Assembly: GCF_014634805.1 (NCBI RefSeq)
Contig: NZ_BMBS01000011.1
Coordinates: 1 to 50,794, forward strand
Source of the DNA: Leuconostoc falkenbergense
Lineage (GTDB): Bacteria > Bacillota > Bacilli > Lactobacillales > Lactobacillaceae
Direction of reading: 5' to 3'
Length of the DNA stretch: 50,794 nucleotides
Positions 7,867 to 16,790 of the stretch are shown here, piece by piece. The translations under genes were made by a program, and so were the position numbers. The notes beneath the pieces are model-generated. The model made no database searches. It was not told the DNA's origin and worked only from the letters and a program-made list of their open reading frames with translations. Each line of letters begins with the position of its first letter. Position 1 is the stretch's first letter.

Positions 7867-7890
7867 TACCACTGAAACTTCATTTGTCAA
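7863..7890 (-). promoter_or_regulatory. marR-CDF promoter
   Basis: On the minus strand TTGACA (7885-7890) and TATAGT (7863-7868) are spaced by 16 nt. The -10 lies inside the inverted-repeat operator, which predicts repression by steric exclusion of RNA polymerase. Confidence 0.8.
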
Positions 7891-7904
7891 CAAAAAAGAT
7901 ATTT

Positions 7905-8453
7905 CTATTCTTTTGTTGTATGAACCGTTAACACTTCTTGAATTAACTGATCATGAGCTTCGATGGGTATATTTTGTTTAATCTGTGGACTTAGCGCTAA
8001 CGCAATTGTCTTTCCAGTATAATTTACCAAAAATCGGTCATAGTATCCTGCACCAAATCCAAGACGAGCGCCACTTCTTGTAAATGCTAAACCTGGAACG
8101 ATTACCATATCAATTTTGTTGGCTGATACAGCTACTTCGGTCACAGGTTCTCGAATTGACAACTGACCTGTCTGCAAGCTAGAACCATCATCAAATGGCA
8201 CAAATATCATTTGATGATTAACAATCTTAGGGACAACAGTTTTTTTGTTTGCTGACCAAGCAGCTTCAATAATCGGCGCTGTATCTAGTTCTATTGGCAT
8301 ACTCAATGTCACAGCAATCGTCCCTGTCTCCTGCCAAGCAGCTGTCTCAAAAAGCAGCTGATAGAGTCGATTTGATTCAGTCTGCTTTTGATGTATTGAT
8401 AATGTTTTTAATGCTTCTTTTTGCAGTTGCCGTTGTTCGTTTTTATTGATCAT
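7905..8453 (-). CDS. fthC: 5-formyltetrahydrofolate cyclo-ligase
   Basis: The enzyme converts 5-formyl-THF to 5,10-methenyl-THF with ATP, removing an inhibitor of folate enzymes such as SHMT. From ATG 8453 the protein is 182 residues, the normal size. It has the RLGFGAGYYDRF motif at about residues 130-141, which is diagnostic for the family. A longer frame beginning at 8531 overlaps glyA and gives an unrelated N-terminus; a GGTGAA site supports 8453 instead. It stands just downstream of glyA, whose own reaction generates 5-formyl-THF as a side product. The glyA terminator hairpin lies between them, so fthC expression may depend on read-through. Confidence 0.88.
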   Translation of the reverse strand: MINKNEQRQLQKEALKTLSIHQKQTESNRLYQLLFETAAWQETGTIAVTLSMPIELDTAPIIEAAWSANKKTVVPKIVNHQMIFVPFDDGSSLQTGQLSIREPVTEVAVSANKIDMVIVPGLAFTRSGARLGFGAGYYDRFLVNYTGKTIALALSPQIKQNIPIEAHDQLIQEVLTVHTTKE

Positions 8454-8462
8454 AATTTCACC

Positions 8463-8485
8463 AAAAAAGCTGGCTAAGCCAGCTT
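8463..8485 (-). terminator. glyA terminator, directly in front of fthC
   Basis: Read on the minus strand, AAGCTGGCT TA GCCAGCTT is followed by TTTTTT. The T tract ends only a few bases before the fthC ribosome binding site. No separate fthC promoter is evident after it, so it may act as a partial terminator or attenuator. Confidence 0.8.
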
Positions 8486-8490
8486 CCATT

Positions 8491-9723
8491 TTATTCAAAC
8501 AAATGTGACATTGCCAACACTTCTGCGTCACGCTTGACTTGCTTTAACACTTTCTCATCATCATGATGATGAATAGCTGTTACAATCAGTTCTGCAACTC
8601 GACGTGCGTCATCTTCACTAAAGCCACGCGTCGTAATTGCTGGAGTACCAATTCGAATACCAGAGGTCACGAAAGGACTGAGTTGTTCATTAGGTAATGC
8701 TTCTTTATTGGTCGTAATTGATACTGAATCAAGTAGCTCTTGCGTTTGCTTACCGTTTAAACCGGTTTGGGTCAAATCCAAGTTAAACAAGTGATTATCT
8801 GTGCCACCTGTAACAACACGAATATCGGTTGTATCATTGAATACTTCAGTCATTGCCTGCGCGTTGAGGATGACTTGTTTTGCATACGCTTTAAATTCTG
8901 GTCGTAATGCCTCACCAAATGCAATAGCCTTACCAGCAATAACATGTTCCAGTGGGCCGCCTTGTGATCCAGGAAAAATAGCTGAATTAATTTGCTTTGC
9001 ATACTTTTCCTGTGACAAGATGACACCACCACGTGGTCCACGTAGCGTCTTGTGTGTCGTTGAAGTGACAACATCAGCAACGCCAACTGGGTTAGGATGC
9101 AATCCTGCCGCCACGAGCCCTGCGATATGTGCCATATCAACCATCAAATATGCACCGACTTCATCGGCAATATCACGGAACTTTTGAAAATCAATAATAC
9201 GTGAATACGCAGAAGCACCAGCAACAATCATTTGTGGCTTCACCTCACGTGCTTGCTTGGCAATTGCCTCATAGTCTAGTCGCTCAGTTTCAGCATCAAG
9301 ACCATAAGTATAAGACTGATACATTTTACCAGAAAAACTAACCTTGGCGCCGTGTGTTAAATGACCACCAGCATCCAAATCCATCCCAAGAATCTTATCG
9401 CCTGGCTTCAAGAATGCCATATAGGCAGCTGCGTTAGCTTGAGATCCTGAATGAGGTTGTACGTTTGCATATTCAGCACCAAATAGTTCCTTAAGGCGAT
9501 CAATAGCGAGTTGTTCCACTACATCAACATACTCAGTACCACCGTAATAACGTTTGTAAGGATAACCTTCAGCATATTTGTTCGTTAACACAGAGCCTTG
9601 TGCTGCACGAACAGCTTTTGAAGCAAAATTTTCGGAAGCAATTAACTCAATTGTCCGGTTTTGACGGGCACCTTCTTGTTGAATGGCGCTCCACACTTCA
9701 GAATCTAATTCACGATATGACAT
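8491..9723 (-). CDS. glyA: Serine hydroxymethyltransferase
   Basis: PLP enzyme that interconverts serine + THF and glycine + 5,10-methylene-THF, the main source of one-carbon units. The 410-residue protein is full length. The PLP lysine is in [13 protein letters not shown] (K225 by count), the early SENFAS segment is at about residues 30-35, and HSGSQANAA is at 91-99. A TATAAT -10 lies upstream on the minus strand (9753-9758) with only a weak -35. It is followed by its terminator and fthC, a one-carbon gene pair; dfrA at 37.7 kb belongs to the same pathway. Confidence 0.95.
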   Translation of the reverse strand: MSYRELDSEVWSAIQQEGARQNRTIELIASENFASKAVRAAQGSVLTNKYAEGYPYKRYYGGTEYVDVVEQLAIDRLKELFGAEYANVQPHSGSQANAAAYMAFLKPGDKILGMDLDAGGHLTHGAKVSFSGKMYQSYTYGLDAETERLDYEAIAKQAREVKPQMIVAGASAYSRIIDFQKFRDIADEVGAYLMVDMAHIAGLVAAGLHPNPVGVADVVTSTTHKTLRGPRGGVILSQEKYAKQINSAIFPGSQGGPLEHVIAGKAIAFGEALRPEFKAYAKQVILNAQAMTEVFNDTTDIRVVTGGTDNHLFNLDLTQTGLNGKQTQELLDSVSITTNKEALPNEQLSPFVTSGIRIGTPAITTRGFSEDDARRVAELIVTAIHHHDDEKVLKQVKRDAEVLAMSHLFE

Positions 9724-9815
9724 TACGTTCTCCTTGCATTTAATATAATTATATTATACACGCAAACGTTCATTATTTTGTCCTAATATCGTACATTTTA
9801 CCGAAATATTGTGTC

Positions 9816-11285
9816 TTATTTATCAAAGAGTTCGGTTTTTAAAGATTTTAAAATATCATTTGGTGTAATTACTTTTTGATGCAAGATTGGTTTATCAAAT
9901 AAAGTTAGCACCTGACTTGGAATGTCTGTATTTGTCTTACTTGACAAATTTGTCAATGCTTCAGCGCCTTCAATTGGCTTATCACCAAGCGCTGATAACA
10001 TAGTCTGTGGGAATTTATATGGGCTCGCAGTAGCCGCTAACAGAGTTGGCGTTGCTTGATTACTGATTGACTGATATACATAGCGCCCAACAGCAGTATG
10101 AGGATCAATCAAATAATTGGTTTGATTAAATACCGACAAGATAGTGTCGCTCACTTGTGCTTGTGTTGCAAAGCTCGATTTGAACTGTTTCAAATTGCGC
10201 CGTGTGCGTTCAGACAATTTGTATTGACCTTCATTAGCTAATGCTGTCATATATGATTGAACTTCTGAAGCATCACGATCACTGGCAAAGTATAACAGTC
10301 GCTCTAAATTGCTCGATACTAAAATGTCCATCGCTGGCGCATTTGTGACTTTAAAAGGTCGCTTGCTATCATAAACACCGGTAGTAAAAAAGTCTGTCAA
10401 AACATTGTTTTCATTTGAAGCAACCACAAACTCATTAACTGGCAGCCCAATCTGGCTAGCATAGTAAGCCGCCAAAACATTACCAAAATTACCGGTTGGC
10501 ACAACAATATTAATTTTATCCCCAACCTTGATATTCTTTTGTTTAATTAGTTGAGCGTAACTATAAAAATAATAAACAATTTGTGGCACTAGTCGACCAA
10601 TGTTAATTGAGTTTGCCGACGAAAAACGCATGTGATGATCAGCTAGTTCTTGAATGAGTTTTTGATTGCTCAATAATGTCTTAACTGCTTTTTGTGCATC
10701 ATCAAAATTACCCGTGATTGCTGTGACATGAGCGTTTTTACCAGTTTCACTTACCATTTGTTGACGTTGAATATCACTGACACCAACTTCTGGATAAAAC
10801 ACCACAATTTCCGTGTTCGGTACATCAGCAAATCCGCTCATAGCCGCTGTCCCAGTATCACCAGAAGTCGCGGTCAAAATGACGACCTTATCACTAATGG
10901 CTTGCTTTTTGGCTGCAGTTGTTAGCAGATGAGGCAAAGCCTGCAGTGCAACATCTTTAAATGCTAATGTCGGGCCATGAAATAGCTCGATATAATGTAA
11001 GTTATTTTCTTGATGTAAAGTGATAATTTTCTCATTATCCCATTGACGACCATATGCCTTACAAATAATATGATCGATCTCAGATACGCTGAAATCGTCA
11101 AAAAAAGCATCAAAAATTTGTGTTGCAATTTCTGTATACGTTTGATGGCTAAGTGTGTCCCAATCTACTGATATTTCCGGCCACGCTTCTGGTACATAAA
11201 GGCCACCATCTGGTGCAATACCATTCAATATAGCCTGACTAGCAGAAACTGCTGGTGCTCCCCCGCGCGTTGATATATACTGCAT
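9816..11285 (-). CDS. thrC: Threonine synthase
   Basis: PLP enzyme catalysing the last step of threonine synthesis, O-phosphohomoserine to threonine. The 489-residue length and the N-terminal MQYISTRGGAP place it in the longer (fungal/Gram-negative-like) class. The PLP lysine is K110 in GPTLAFKDVALQ. It is transcribed away from hom-thrB, and the 107-base intergenic region must hold both promoters. A TATAAT -10 for thrC is at 11318-11323 on the minus strand. No terminator was seen before glyA. Confidence 0.93.
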   Translation of the reverse strand: MQYISTRGGAPAVSASQAILNGIAPDGGLYVPEAWPEISVDWDTLSHQTYTEIATQIFDAFFDDFSVSEIDHIICKAYGRQWDNEKIITLHQENNLHYIELFHGPTLAFKDVALQALPHLLTTAAKKQAISDKVVILTATSGDTGTAAMSGFADVPNTEIVVFYPEVGVSDIQRQQMVSETGKNAHVTAITGNFDDAQKAVKTLLSNQKLIQELADHHMRFSSANSINIGRLVPQIVYYFYSYAQLIKQKNIKVGDKINIVVPTGNFGNVLAAYYASQIGLPVNEFVVASNENNVLTDFFTTGVYDSKRPFKVTNAPAMDILVSSNLERLLYFASDRDASEVQSYMTALANEGQYKLSERTRRNLKQFKSSFATQAQVSDTILSVFNQTNYLIDPHTAVGRYVYQSISNQATPTLLAATASPYKFPQTMLSALGDKPIEGAEALTNLSSKTNTDIPSQVLTLFDKPILHQKVITPNDILKSLKTELFDK

Positions 11286-11392
11286 TTAATTAAGTTCCTT
11301 TATTGTTATTTTAATTTATTATAACAAATCTATTTATTTGTTGCTTTAAAAATGATAAAATTATAAGACATTAAATATAAAAGGAAAAAAAT

Positions 11393-12670
11393 ATGGAACT
11401 TGGAATTGGTCTTTTTGGGCTTGGAACAGTCGGCACTGGTGTCGTTAAAATTTTACAACAAAATGCACCTCAAATTACAGAACGGACTGGCGCTAATTTG
11501 GTAGTCCGTCATGCTGTTGTACACAATTTAAATAAAAAGCGAACCGGATTTGTCCAAGATTTTCCAATTACTGACCAACCTGCTGACATTTTAAACAATC
11601 CTGATATTCAGATTGTTGTGGAAGTCATGGGTGGTGTTTCAGGGGCCTACGATATCATTAAACAAGCGATTACTGCCAAGAAGCACGTCGTGACTGCTAA
11701 CAAAGATCTTATCGCTAGTCATGGTCAAGAACTTGCCAATTTAGCTAACGAAAATGGCGTTGACCTTTATTATGAGGCTGCCGTAGCCGGTGGTATCCCA
11801 ATTTTGCGAACGCTTGCGACTAGCTTTACTGCAGATGAAATCACTCGTGTAGCAGGTATTATTAATGGTACAAGTAATTTTATTTTGACACAAATGGCAT
11901 CAAATGGTTTGACATACGATAATGCTTTGGCTTTGGCACAAGAAAAAGGATTTGCTGAAGCTGATCCTACTAATGATGTAGCTGGTTTCGACGCCGCTTA
12001 TAAACTCATTATTCTTTCAAATTTTGCTTTCGGTGTACAACCCGTTTTGGGAGATGTTAGTATCAGTGGCATCACGAACTTAACGGATTTAGATATCGAA
12101 GATGCCCAAAGTTTTGGCTATGGTATCAAATTACTTGGTGTTGCGCAACGTGTTGGGGATTCAAATAACGCCATTAGTATTGAAGTGGCCCCTCACCTAG
12201 TACCTTTTGATCATCCATTAGCGACAGTTCATAATGAAAACAATGCTGTCTTGGTTAATGGTGAGTCCGTTGGCGAAGTCATGCTTTATGGTCCCGGTGC
12301 GGGTGAAATGCCAACTGCCAACTCCGTTTTAAGTGATTTGACAAATGTTGCCACAAACTACACGCCAGGTAAACCATTCAACACATTTAATCAAAATCTT
12401 GATTTAGCCAAACCTTCTCAACGTGTGGCACGTCGATTTGTGGTCGTTGATGTCGCTGATACACCCGGTGCTATGTACTCAGTGACAGGTATGTTTACTT
12501 CGGCAAAAATTAGTTTCACCGATTTAAAACAAACACCGGCCAAAAATGGCTATGCACGCCTTGTTGCACTCACATATCCTGCCTCAGACGCACAATTAAA
12601 CGTCATTAAAACAACTATTCGTAATGCAGACGGCATCAACTTAGTCTCGGAGTACAAAATTTTCTCATGA
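11393..12670 (+). CDS. hom: Homoserine dehydrogenase
   Basis: NAD(P)H-dependent reduction of aspartate semialdehyde to homoserine. The 425-residue monofunctional enzyme has a Rossmann glycine motif GLGTVG at residues 9-14, the VVTANKDL segment at 99-106 and a C-terminal ACT domain from about 348, which usually confers feedback control by threonine. The last four bases overlap the thrB start (ATGA), indicating translational coupling. An AAAGGAAAA site precedes the ATG. No T-box or riboswitch is recognisable in the short leader. Confidence 0.94.
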   Translation: MELGIGLFGLGTVGTGVVKILQQNAPQITERTGANLVVRHAVVHNLNKKRTGFVQDFPITDQPADILNNPDIQIVVEVMGGVSGAYDIIKQAITAKKHVVTANKDLIASHGQELANLANENGVDLYYEAAVAGGIPILRTLATSFTADEITRVAGIINGTSNFILTQMASNGLTYDNALALAQEKGFAEADPTNDVAGFDAAYKLIILSNFAFGVQPVLGDVSISGITNLTDLDIEDAQSFGYGIKLLGVAQRVGDSNNAISIEVAPHLVPFDHPLATVHNENNAVLVNGESVGEVMLYGPGAGEMPTANSVLSDLTNVATNYTPGKPFNTFNQNLDLAKPSQRVARRFVVVDVADTPGAMYSVTGMFTSAKISFTDLKQTPAKNGYARLVALTYPASDAQLNVIKTTIRNADGINLVSEYKIFS

Positions 12671-13545
12671 TTACAATAAAAGTACCAGCCACAAGCGCTA
12701 ACATTGGTCCGGGATTTGACTCTTTGGGCGTGGCTTTAAATCTATACTTAACACTTGAAATTCACGAACCCACGGACACTTGGGAAATCATTCATGATTA
12801 CGGCGATAGCATGCCTTCTGATCAAAATAATTTTATTGTTGCAACGGCGTTGCGTATTTCTCCTCTGCTAAAACCACATCGACTAGTCGTGAAATCAGAT
12901 ATTCCACTTGCACGTGGCCTCGGGTCTTCTTCATCAGCTTTAATTGCTGCCTTGTCAATGGTTAATATTCTGGACAATAAGCACTATACTCAAGATGATT
13001 TACTTCAAATTGCAACAAAATTGGAAGGCCATCCAGACAATGTTGCGCCTGCCATATTTGGCGGTGCTGTCGCTGCATTTTATGATGGCACAACAGTCTT
13101 TCATGCCCCATTGCATTTTCCCGAGTCATTAAGTTTTGTTACTTTTATACCAGATTACCAACTCTTAACGGAAAAAGCACGTGCTGCTCTACCAGAAACC
13201 TTAGAATTCAAACAATCAGTTGCTGCAAGCGCAATTAGTAATACACTTGTAGCTGCTCTGGCTGCCAATAGTATCGAAACTGCACGGCAACTAATTGAAC
13301 AAGATCAATTTCATGAAAAGGCGCGAGCACATCTGGCCCCAGAACTAGCCATCATTCGGCGTATCGCTCATCAGCAAAATATTATTGGTACTTATTTATC
13401 GGGTGCTGGCCCAACTATTATTTCTGTTGTTGATGAAACGGAAGCTCAGCAATTAATGACGGCGATTGATTTGGCCCAATTACCCGGAAAAACATATCAT
13501 CTACATACTGATTTTACCGGTAGTATAGTTCAAACAAATGATTAG
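12667..13545 (+). CDS. thrB: Homoserine kinase
   Basis: GHMP-family kinase forming O-phosphohomoserine, the substrate of ThrC. The 292-residue protein has the ATP-binding PLARGLGSSSSAL motif at about residues 80-92, SANIGPGFDSLG at the N-terminus and a C-terminal GAGPT motif. It overlaps hom by four bases. Its stop codon TAG runs into AGGAGG, which precedes the aspartokinase gene. Confidence 0.94.
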   Translation: MITIKVPATSANIGPGFDSLGVALNLYLTLEIHEPTDTWEIIHDYGDSMPSDQNNFIVATALRISPLLKPHRLVVKSDIPLARGLGSSSSALIAALSMVNILDNKHYTQDDLLQIATKLEGHPDNVAPAIFGGAVAAFYDGTTVFHAPLHFPESLSFVTFIPDYQLLTEKARAALPETLEFKQSVAASAISNTLVAALAANSIETARQLIEQDQFHEKARAHLAPELAIIRRIAHQQNIIGTYLSGAGPTIISVVDETEAQQLMTAIDLAQLPGKTYHLHTDFTGSIVQTND

Positions 13546-13616
13546 GAGGATGCGTGTCAATTAGCGCGCAATATCATTATGAAAGTTACAAAATTCGGCG
13601 GTTCATCTTTGGCTGA
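13544..13616 (+). other. Strong Shine-Dalgarno and possible short leader ORF before aspartokinase
   Basis: AGGAGG (13544-13549) lies about 29 bases before the aspartokinase ATG, too far for direct use. It stands 4 bases before a GTG at 13554 that opens a 20-codon frame ending at 13616, overlapping the aspartokinase start in another frame. It also directly abuts an ATG at 13550 that opens a 4-codon frame. No other site precedes the true ATG. It may be a translated leader for coupling, or folding may bring the site closer. Translation of the leader is unproven. Confidence 0.35.
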
Positions 13617-14934
13617 CGGTCAACAACTTAAAAGAGTTTTTGATATTATCCGAGATGATTCAGAACGCAAAGTTGTTGTTGTTTCCGCACCGGGGAAACG
13701 TTTTAAAGATGACACTAAAGTAACTGACTTACTTCTCAGTTACGCTAAAGCAACAATCGAAGACACAGATGCAACAGATATCATTGAAGCCATCAAACAT
13801 CGCTATCATGCAATTGGCGACTTTTTTAACCTGCCAGACTACGATCTAGCTGATTTAGATGAACAAATTGATCACCTATCAACGAAGCATTATCGCTCTT
13901 TTGATTACTTATACGCCGCATTCGCAGCTCATGGTGAATATCTGAATGCACAATTAGTAGCTAAAGTTTTTACTCACTTGGGTGTTTCAGCAAGATTTAT
14001 TGATCCAAAAGAAATTGGTTTATTGGTTGATGATAACGCGCGCCAAGCAACTTTTGACACGAAATCATACGATACTATTGCTGAACTCGATTTATCAACA
14101 TCAGAGCGTTTAATCGTGCCCGGATTCTTTGGTTATACTAAAAACGGTGATATGGCAACCTTTTCCCGAGGCGGATCAGATATTACCGGTGCCATTATGG
14201 CACGTGGCCTACGGGCTGACTTATATGAAAACTTCACTGATGTCAGTGCAATCTATGCTGTTAACCCCAATATTATTGACAAACCCGCTGCAATTGATCA
14301 AATGACTTACGATGAAATGCGTGAATTGTCGTATGCTGGCTTTGCCGTATTTCATGATGAAGCAATTATCCCAGCTATTCAAGGTGGCATACGTATTAAC
14401 ATCAAAAATACCAATGAACCAGATGCTCCAGGGACATTTATTGTCCCCCCAACTGAAGTTCAGCAATCGCGTCCCGTAACGGGTATTGCCAATTCTAACC
14501 GTTTTGCCGCACTATATCTCCATCGTTATTTATTAAACAAGGAAGTCGGCTTCACACTCAGAATTCTTGAAATCCTAAAACGTCATCAAATATCTTATGA
14601 ACACATGCCATCAGGTATTGATGACTTAACAATCATTTTTGACAAGACGCTCTTAACACAAGAAAAAATAGATGGTATGCTAGCTGACATTGCATCGGAA
14701 ATTAAACCTGATACGCTCAAATGGCTCCCCAGCTACGGTATTATAATGGTAGTTGGTGAAGGTATGCGAAATCGTATTGGTGCATTGACTGAAATTGTAT
14801 CACCCTTAAAAGAACACCATATTAGTTTACAAATGGTCAACCAAGGAGCCAGTGAAATATCAATCATGCTTGGTATTCAGCCAGACCTGTCAGACCGTGC
14901 TGTCAAAGCAATCTATGAAAACATATTTAAATAG
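13579..14934 (+). CDS. Aspartate kinase, monofunctional with C-terminal ACT domains
   Basis: It phosphorylates aspartate, the first step towards threonine, methionine and lysine. The 451-residue protein starts with the canonical MKVTKFGGSSLADG. The length and C-terminal half fit the class with tandem ACT domains, like Bacillus YclM (ThrD). Its operon with hom and thrB suggests threonine feedback. The start is fixed by the conserved N-terminus, although its upstream region lacks a correctly spaced ribosome binding site. Aspartate semialdehyde dehydrogenase is not in the window. Confidence 0.92.
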   Translation: MKVTKFGGSSLADGQQLKRVFDIIRDDSERKVVVVSAPGKRFKDDTKVTDLLLSYAKATIEDTDATDIIEAIKHRYHAIGDFFNLPDYDLADLDEQIDHLSTKHYRSFDYLYAAFAAHGEYLNAQLVAKVFTHLGVSARFIDPKEIGLLVDDNARQATFDTKSYDTIAELDLSTSERLIVPGFFGYTKNGDMATFSRGGSDITGAIMARGLRADLYENFTDVSAIYAVNPNIIDKPAAIDQMTYDEMRELSYAGFAVFHDEAIIPAIQGGIRINIKNTNEPDAPGTFIVPPTEVQQSRPVTGIANSNRFAALYLHRYLLNKEVGFTLRILEILKRHQISYEHMPSGIDDLTIIFDKTLLTQEKIDGMLADIASEIKPDTLKWLPSYGIIMVVGEGMRNRIGALTEIVSPLKEHHISLQMVNQGASEISIMLGIQPDLSDRAVKAIYENIFK

Positions 14935-14937
14935 TTA

Positions 14938-14964
14938 AAAGGGCTCAAAATTTGAGCCCTTTTT
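14938..14964 (+). terminator. Terminator of the hom-thrB-aspartokinase operon
   Basis: AAAGGGCTCAAA and TTTGAGCCCTTT form a strong stem followed by a T run. A-rich sequence on the other side could let it also act for the convergent asparaginase gene, which stops at 14987. Confidence 0.9.
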
Positions 14965-14986
14965 ATAATGTATTAATAATTTTCTA

Positions 14987-15949
14987 TTAAACGCTTCGTA
15001 AATAATGACGCAAATCATCAGGGGATAATTGGTTATCAAGACCAATCAACAGCTTCAAACGTGCTTTAGGACCATTAATACTGCTGGCAAAAATGACACC
15101 TGCTCGTTCTAATTGGACGCCACCACCTAAATAATCATATACAGGCTCGGCTACACCGTTAAAACTTCGTGAAACTATCACAACAGGAATGCCCTTTTCT
15201 AGCACAACACTTACCCCCATTGCGGCTTCACGGGACAAATTACCGGCGCCCAATGCCTCAATAATCAGACCGTTAACATTAGCGTCAGCCAATAATTGGA
15301 ATAATTGACCATCCATTCCAGCATAAGCCTTTAAAACTGGTATATTCTGGTTAACCTGCTGAATTGGTAAAACGTGACGTCGCGGCAAATCATAAAAATA
15401 GATTACTTGTCTTTTAGTGAGTAGGCCCATCGCGCCACTAATTGGTGAAGCAAAAGTTGCCACGTTAGTTGTATGGGTTTTAGTCACAAATCGAGCCGCG
15501 TGAATTTCGTCGTTCATGACAACCATCACACCACGCTTTCGTGAAGCTTCTGAAGTTGCAACACGCAAAGCTGATTGATAATTATATAAACCATCAGAAC
15601 CTAACTCATTAGAAGACCGCATTGCACCAGTCATCACAATTGGAAAATCAACTTTAAGGGTACTATCCAAGAAAAAAGCAGTTTCTTCTAATGTATCCGT
15701 ACCATGTGTAATAACCACACCATCAAATTGGTTGCCTGCCGCTAAGATTCGCTGCTGCAACTGCAACATATGCTTTGGTCCGATATGTTCACTTGGCAGG
15801 TTAAAAATACTTTCAACCTGTAACACAACATCTGCTATCTCTACCTGATCTTCAGTTAATGGATTGACAACACCGGTCTCAACATCACCATCTTCGTCTT
15901 CATGCATTGAAATTGTACCGCCAGTGTGCAAAACTAGTATTTTTATCAT
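14987..15949 (-). CDS. ansA: L-asparaginase, type I
   Basis: It hydrolyses asparagine to aspartate and ammonia. The 320-residue protein has no signal peptide, so it is cytoplasmic, and carries both asparaginase signatures: HTGGTIS at residues 8-14 with the nucleophilic Thr, and THGTDTLEE at 81-89. Its ATG overlaps the recO stop by four bases, so it is the last gene of the phoH-era-recO transcript. The convergent neighbour is aspartokinase, which uses its product; this proximity may be only coincidental. Confidence 0.92.
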   Translation of the reverse strand: MIKILVLHTGGTISMHEDEDGDVETGVVNPLTEDQVEIADVVLQVESIFNLPSEHIGPKHMLQLQQRILAAGNQFDGVVITHGTDTLEETAFFLDSTLKVDFPIVMTGAMRSSNELGSDGLYNYQSALRVATSEASRKRGVMVVMNDEIHAARFVTKTHTTNVATFASPISGAMGLLTKRQVIYFYDLPRRHVLPIQQVNQNIPVLKAYAGMDGQLFQLLADANVNGLIIEALGAGNLSREAAMGVSVVLEKGIPVVIVSRSFNGVAEPVYDYLGGGVQLERAGVIFASSINGPKARLKLLIGLDNQLSPDDLRHYLRSV

Positions 15950-16731
15950 ATATCTGTCTTCTTCCTAAAGTTTATGAGTTGATTTTGCCATGAGTGCATT
16001 TGTTCAATAAATACTTTTGCTCGTGGTTTCAGACCAACTTGATTTTCATAAATATAATCAATAACCTTTTGTAAGCCACGTTTCGTTTTAGTAGACATTT
16101 TGATTTCATGGACTTGCCGCATATCAATAATACTAAATTGTCTTAAGTAAAAAACCGTTTTCTGATCCAACATAAGTCGATGTTCGTCTAAATCAAAATG
16201 TTCTTCAGAAATGATGCCATTATACTTTTCCGAGTAATCAAATCGACCGTCAGTTTGACCACTAATGGGATCAGCCCGCCAATTGGGGGCAATACCGAGC
16301 GGTACTAGTAGTTGAATTTCAAAAATATTTGCGATTACTTGCGGATCTAATTGCTCATCTAATTTCTCTAAGGCAATTGCTAACTGATTATACCAGCGCG
16401 TGATAATTTGATTTTCTTCAAAAGTTGCATCAATCAAACTCACAATCAAGGCAGCATAGGCATTAACCTCAATATCATCAACTAATCGAGAAAACATTTT
16501 CGCCGATTGAACATCGTTAATATAACCTAGACCACTTTCTTTTTTTGGCCAAGCCCCTTCAAAGGTTACCAATGTGTAAGGCTGAACACCGCCAGCTAAT
16601 TTTGATTTAGGCCGCTTGGCTCCCCGCGCCAAAAAAGTCCGCAAACCAGCCGTTTCAGTTAGTATGCGAACTAATAAATCATTATCCTTATACTGTTTTG
16701 TGTTTAACACAATGCCATTAATTATTGCCAT
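15946..16731 (-). CDS. recO: DNA repair protein RecO
   Basis: RecO binds single-stranded DNA through an N-terminal OB fold and works with RecR to load RecA at gaps. The 261-residue protein begins with the typical MAIINGIVLNTKQYKDND and keeps the GAKRPKSKLAG-type basic patch near residue 40. It follows era in the conserved era-recO order. The ATG at 16731 has no good ribosome binding site of its own; an in-frame TGA 12 bases upstream excludes an earlier start. See the short leader frame at 16718-16744. Confidence 0.9.
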   Translation of the reverse strand: MAIINGIVLNTKQYKDNDLLVRILTETAGLRTFLARGAKRPKSKLAGGVQPYTLVTFEGAWPKKESGLGYINDVQSAKMFSRLVDDIEVNAYAALIVSLIDATFEENQIITRWYNQLAIALEKLDEQLDPQVIANIFEIQLLVPLGIAPNWRADPISGQTDGRFDYSEKYNGIISEEHFDLDEHRLMLDQKTVFYLRQFSIIDMRQVHEIKMSTKTKRGLQKVIDYIYENQVGLKPRAKVFIEQMHSWQNQLINFRKKTDI

Positions 16732-16744
16732 AACACGAAGCCAT
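16718..16744 (-). other. Possible eight-codon leader ORF overlapping the recO start
   Basis: AAGGA (minus strand, 16752-16756) stands 7 bases before an ATG at 16744 that opens an eight-codon frame (MASCYGNN) ending at 16718, a few bases inside recO. The recO ATG at 16731 lies within this frame. Terminating ribosomes could restart at recO. Translation is unproven, and the frame is too short to judge by coding statistics. Confidence 0.35.
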
Positions 16745-16790
16745 CAAATTTTCCTTGATGAAATTTATTTTGCAAGATGATTTGTTAAAA

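Noticed and set aside
8454-8531. N-terminal extension of FthC overlapping glyA
   Set aside because: The extra 26 residues do not fit the family, cross the glyA terminator, and a good ribosome binding site supports the start at 8453.
11286-11392. T-box or other riboswitch in the thrC/hom divergent region
   Set aside because: Only 107 bases are available and no T-box TGGNACC-type sequence or aptamer blocks are visible.
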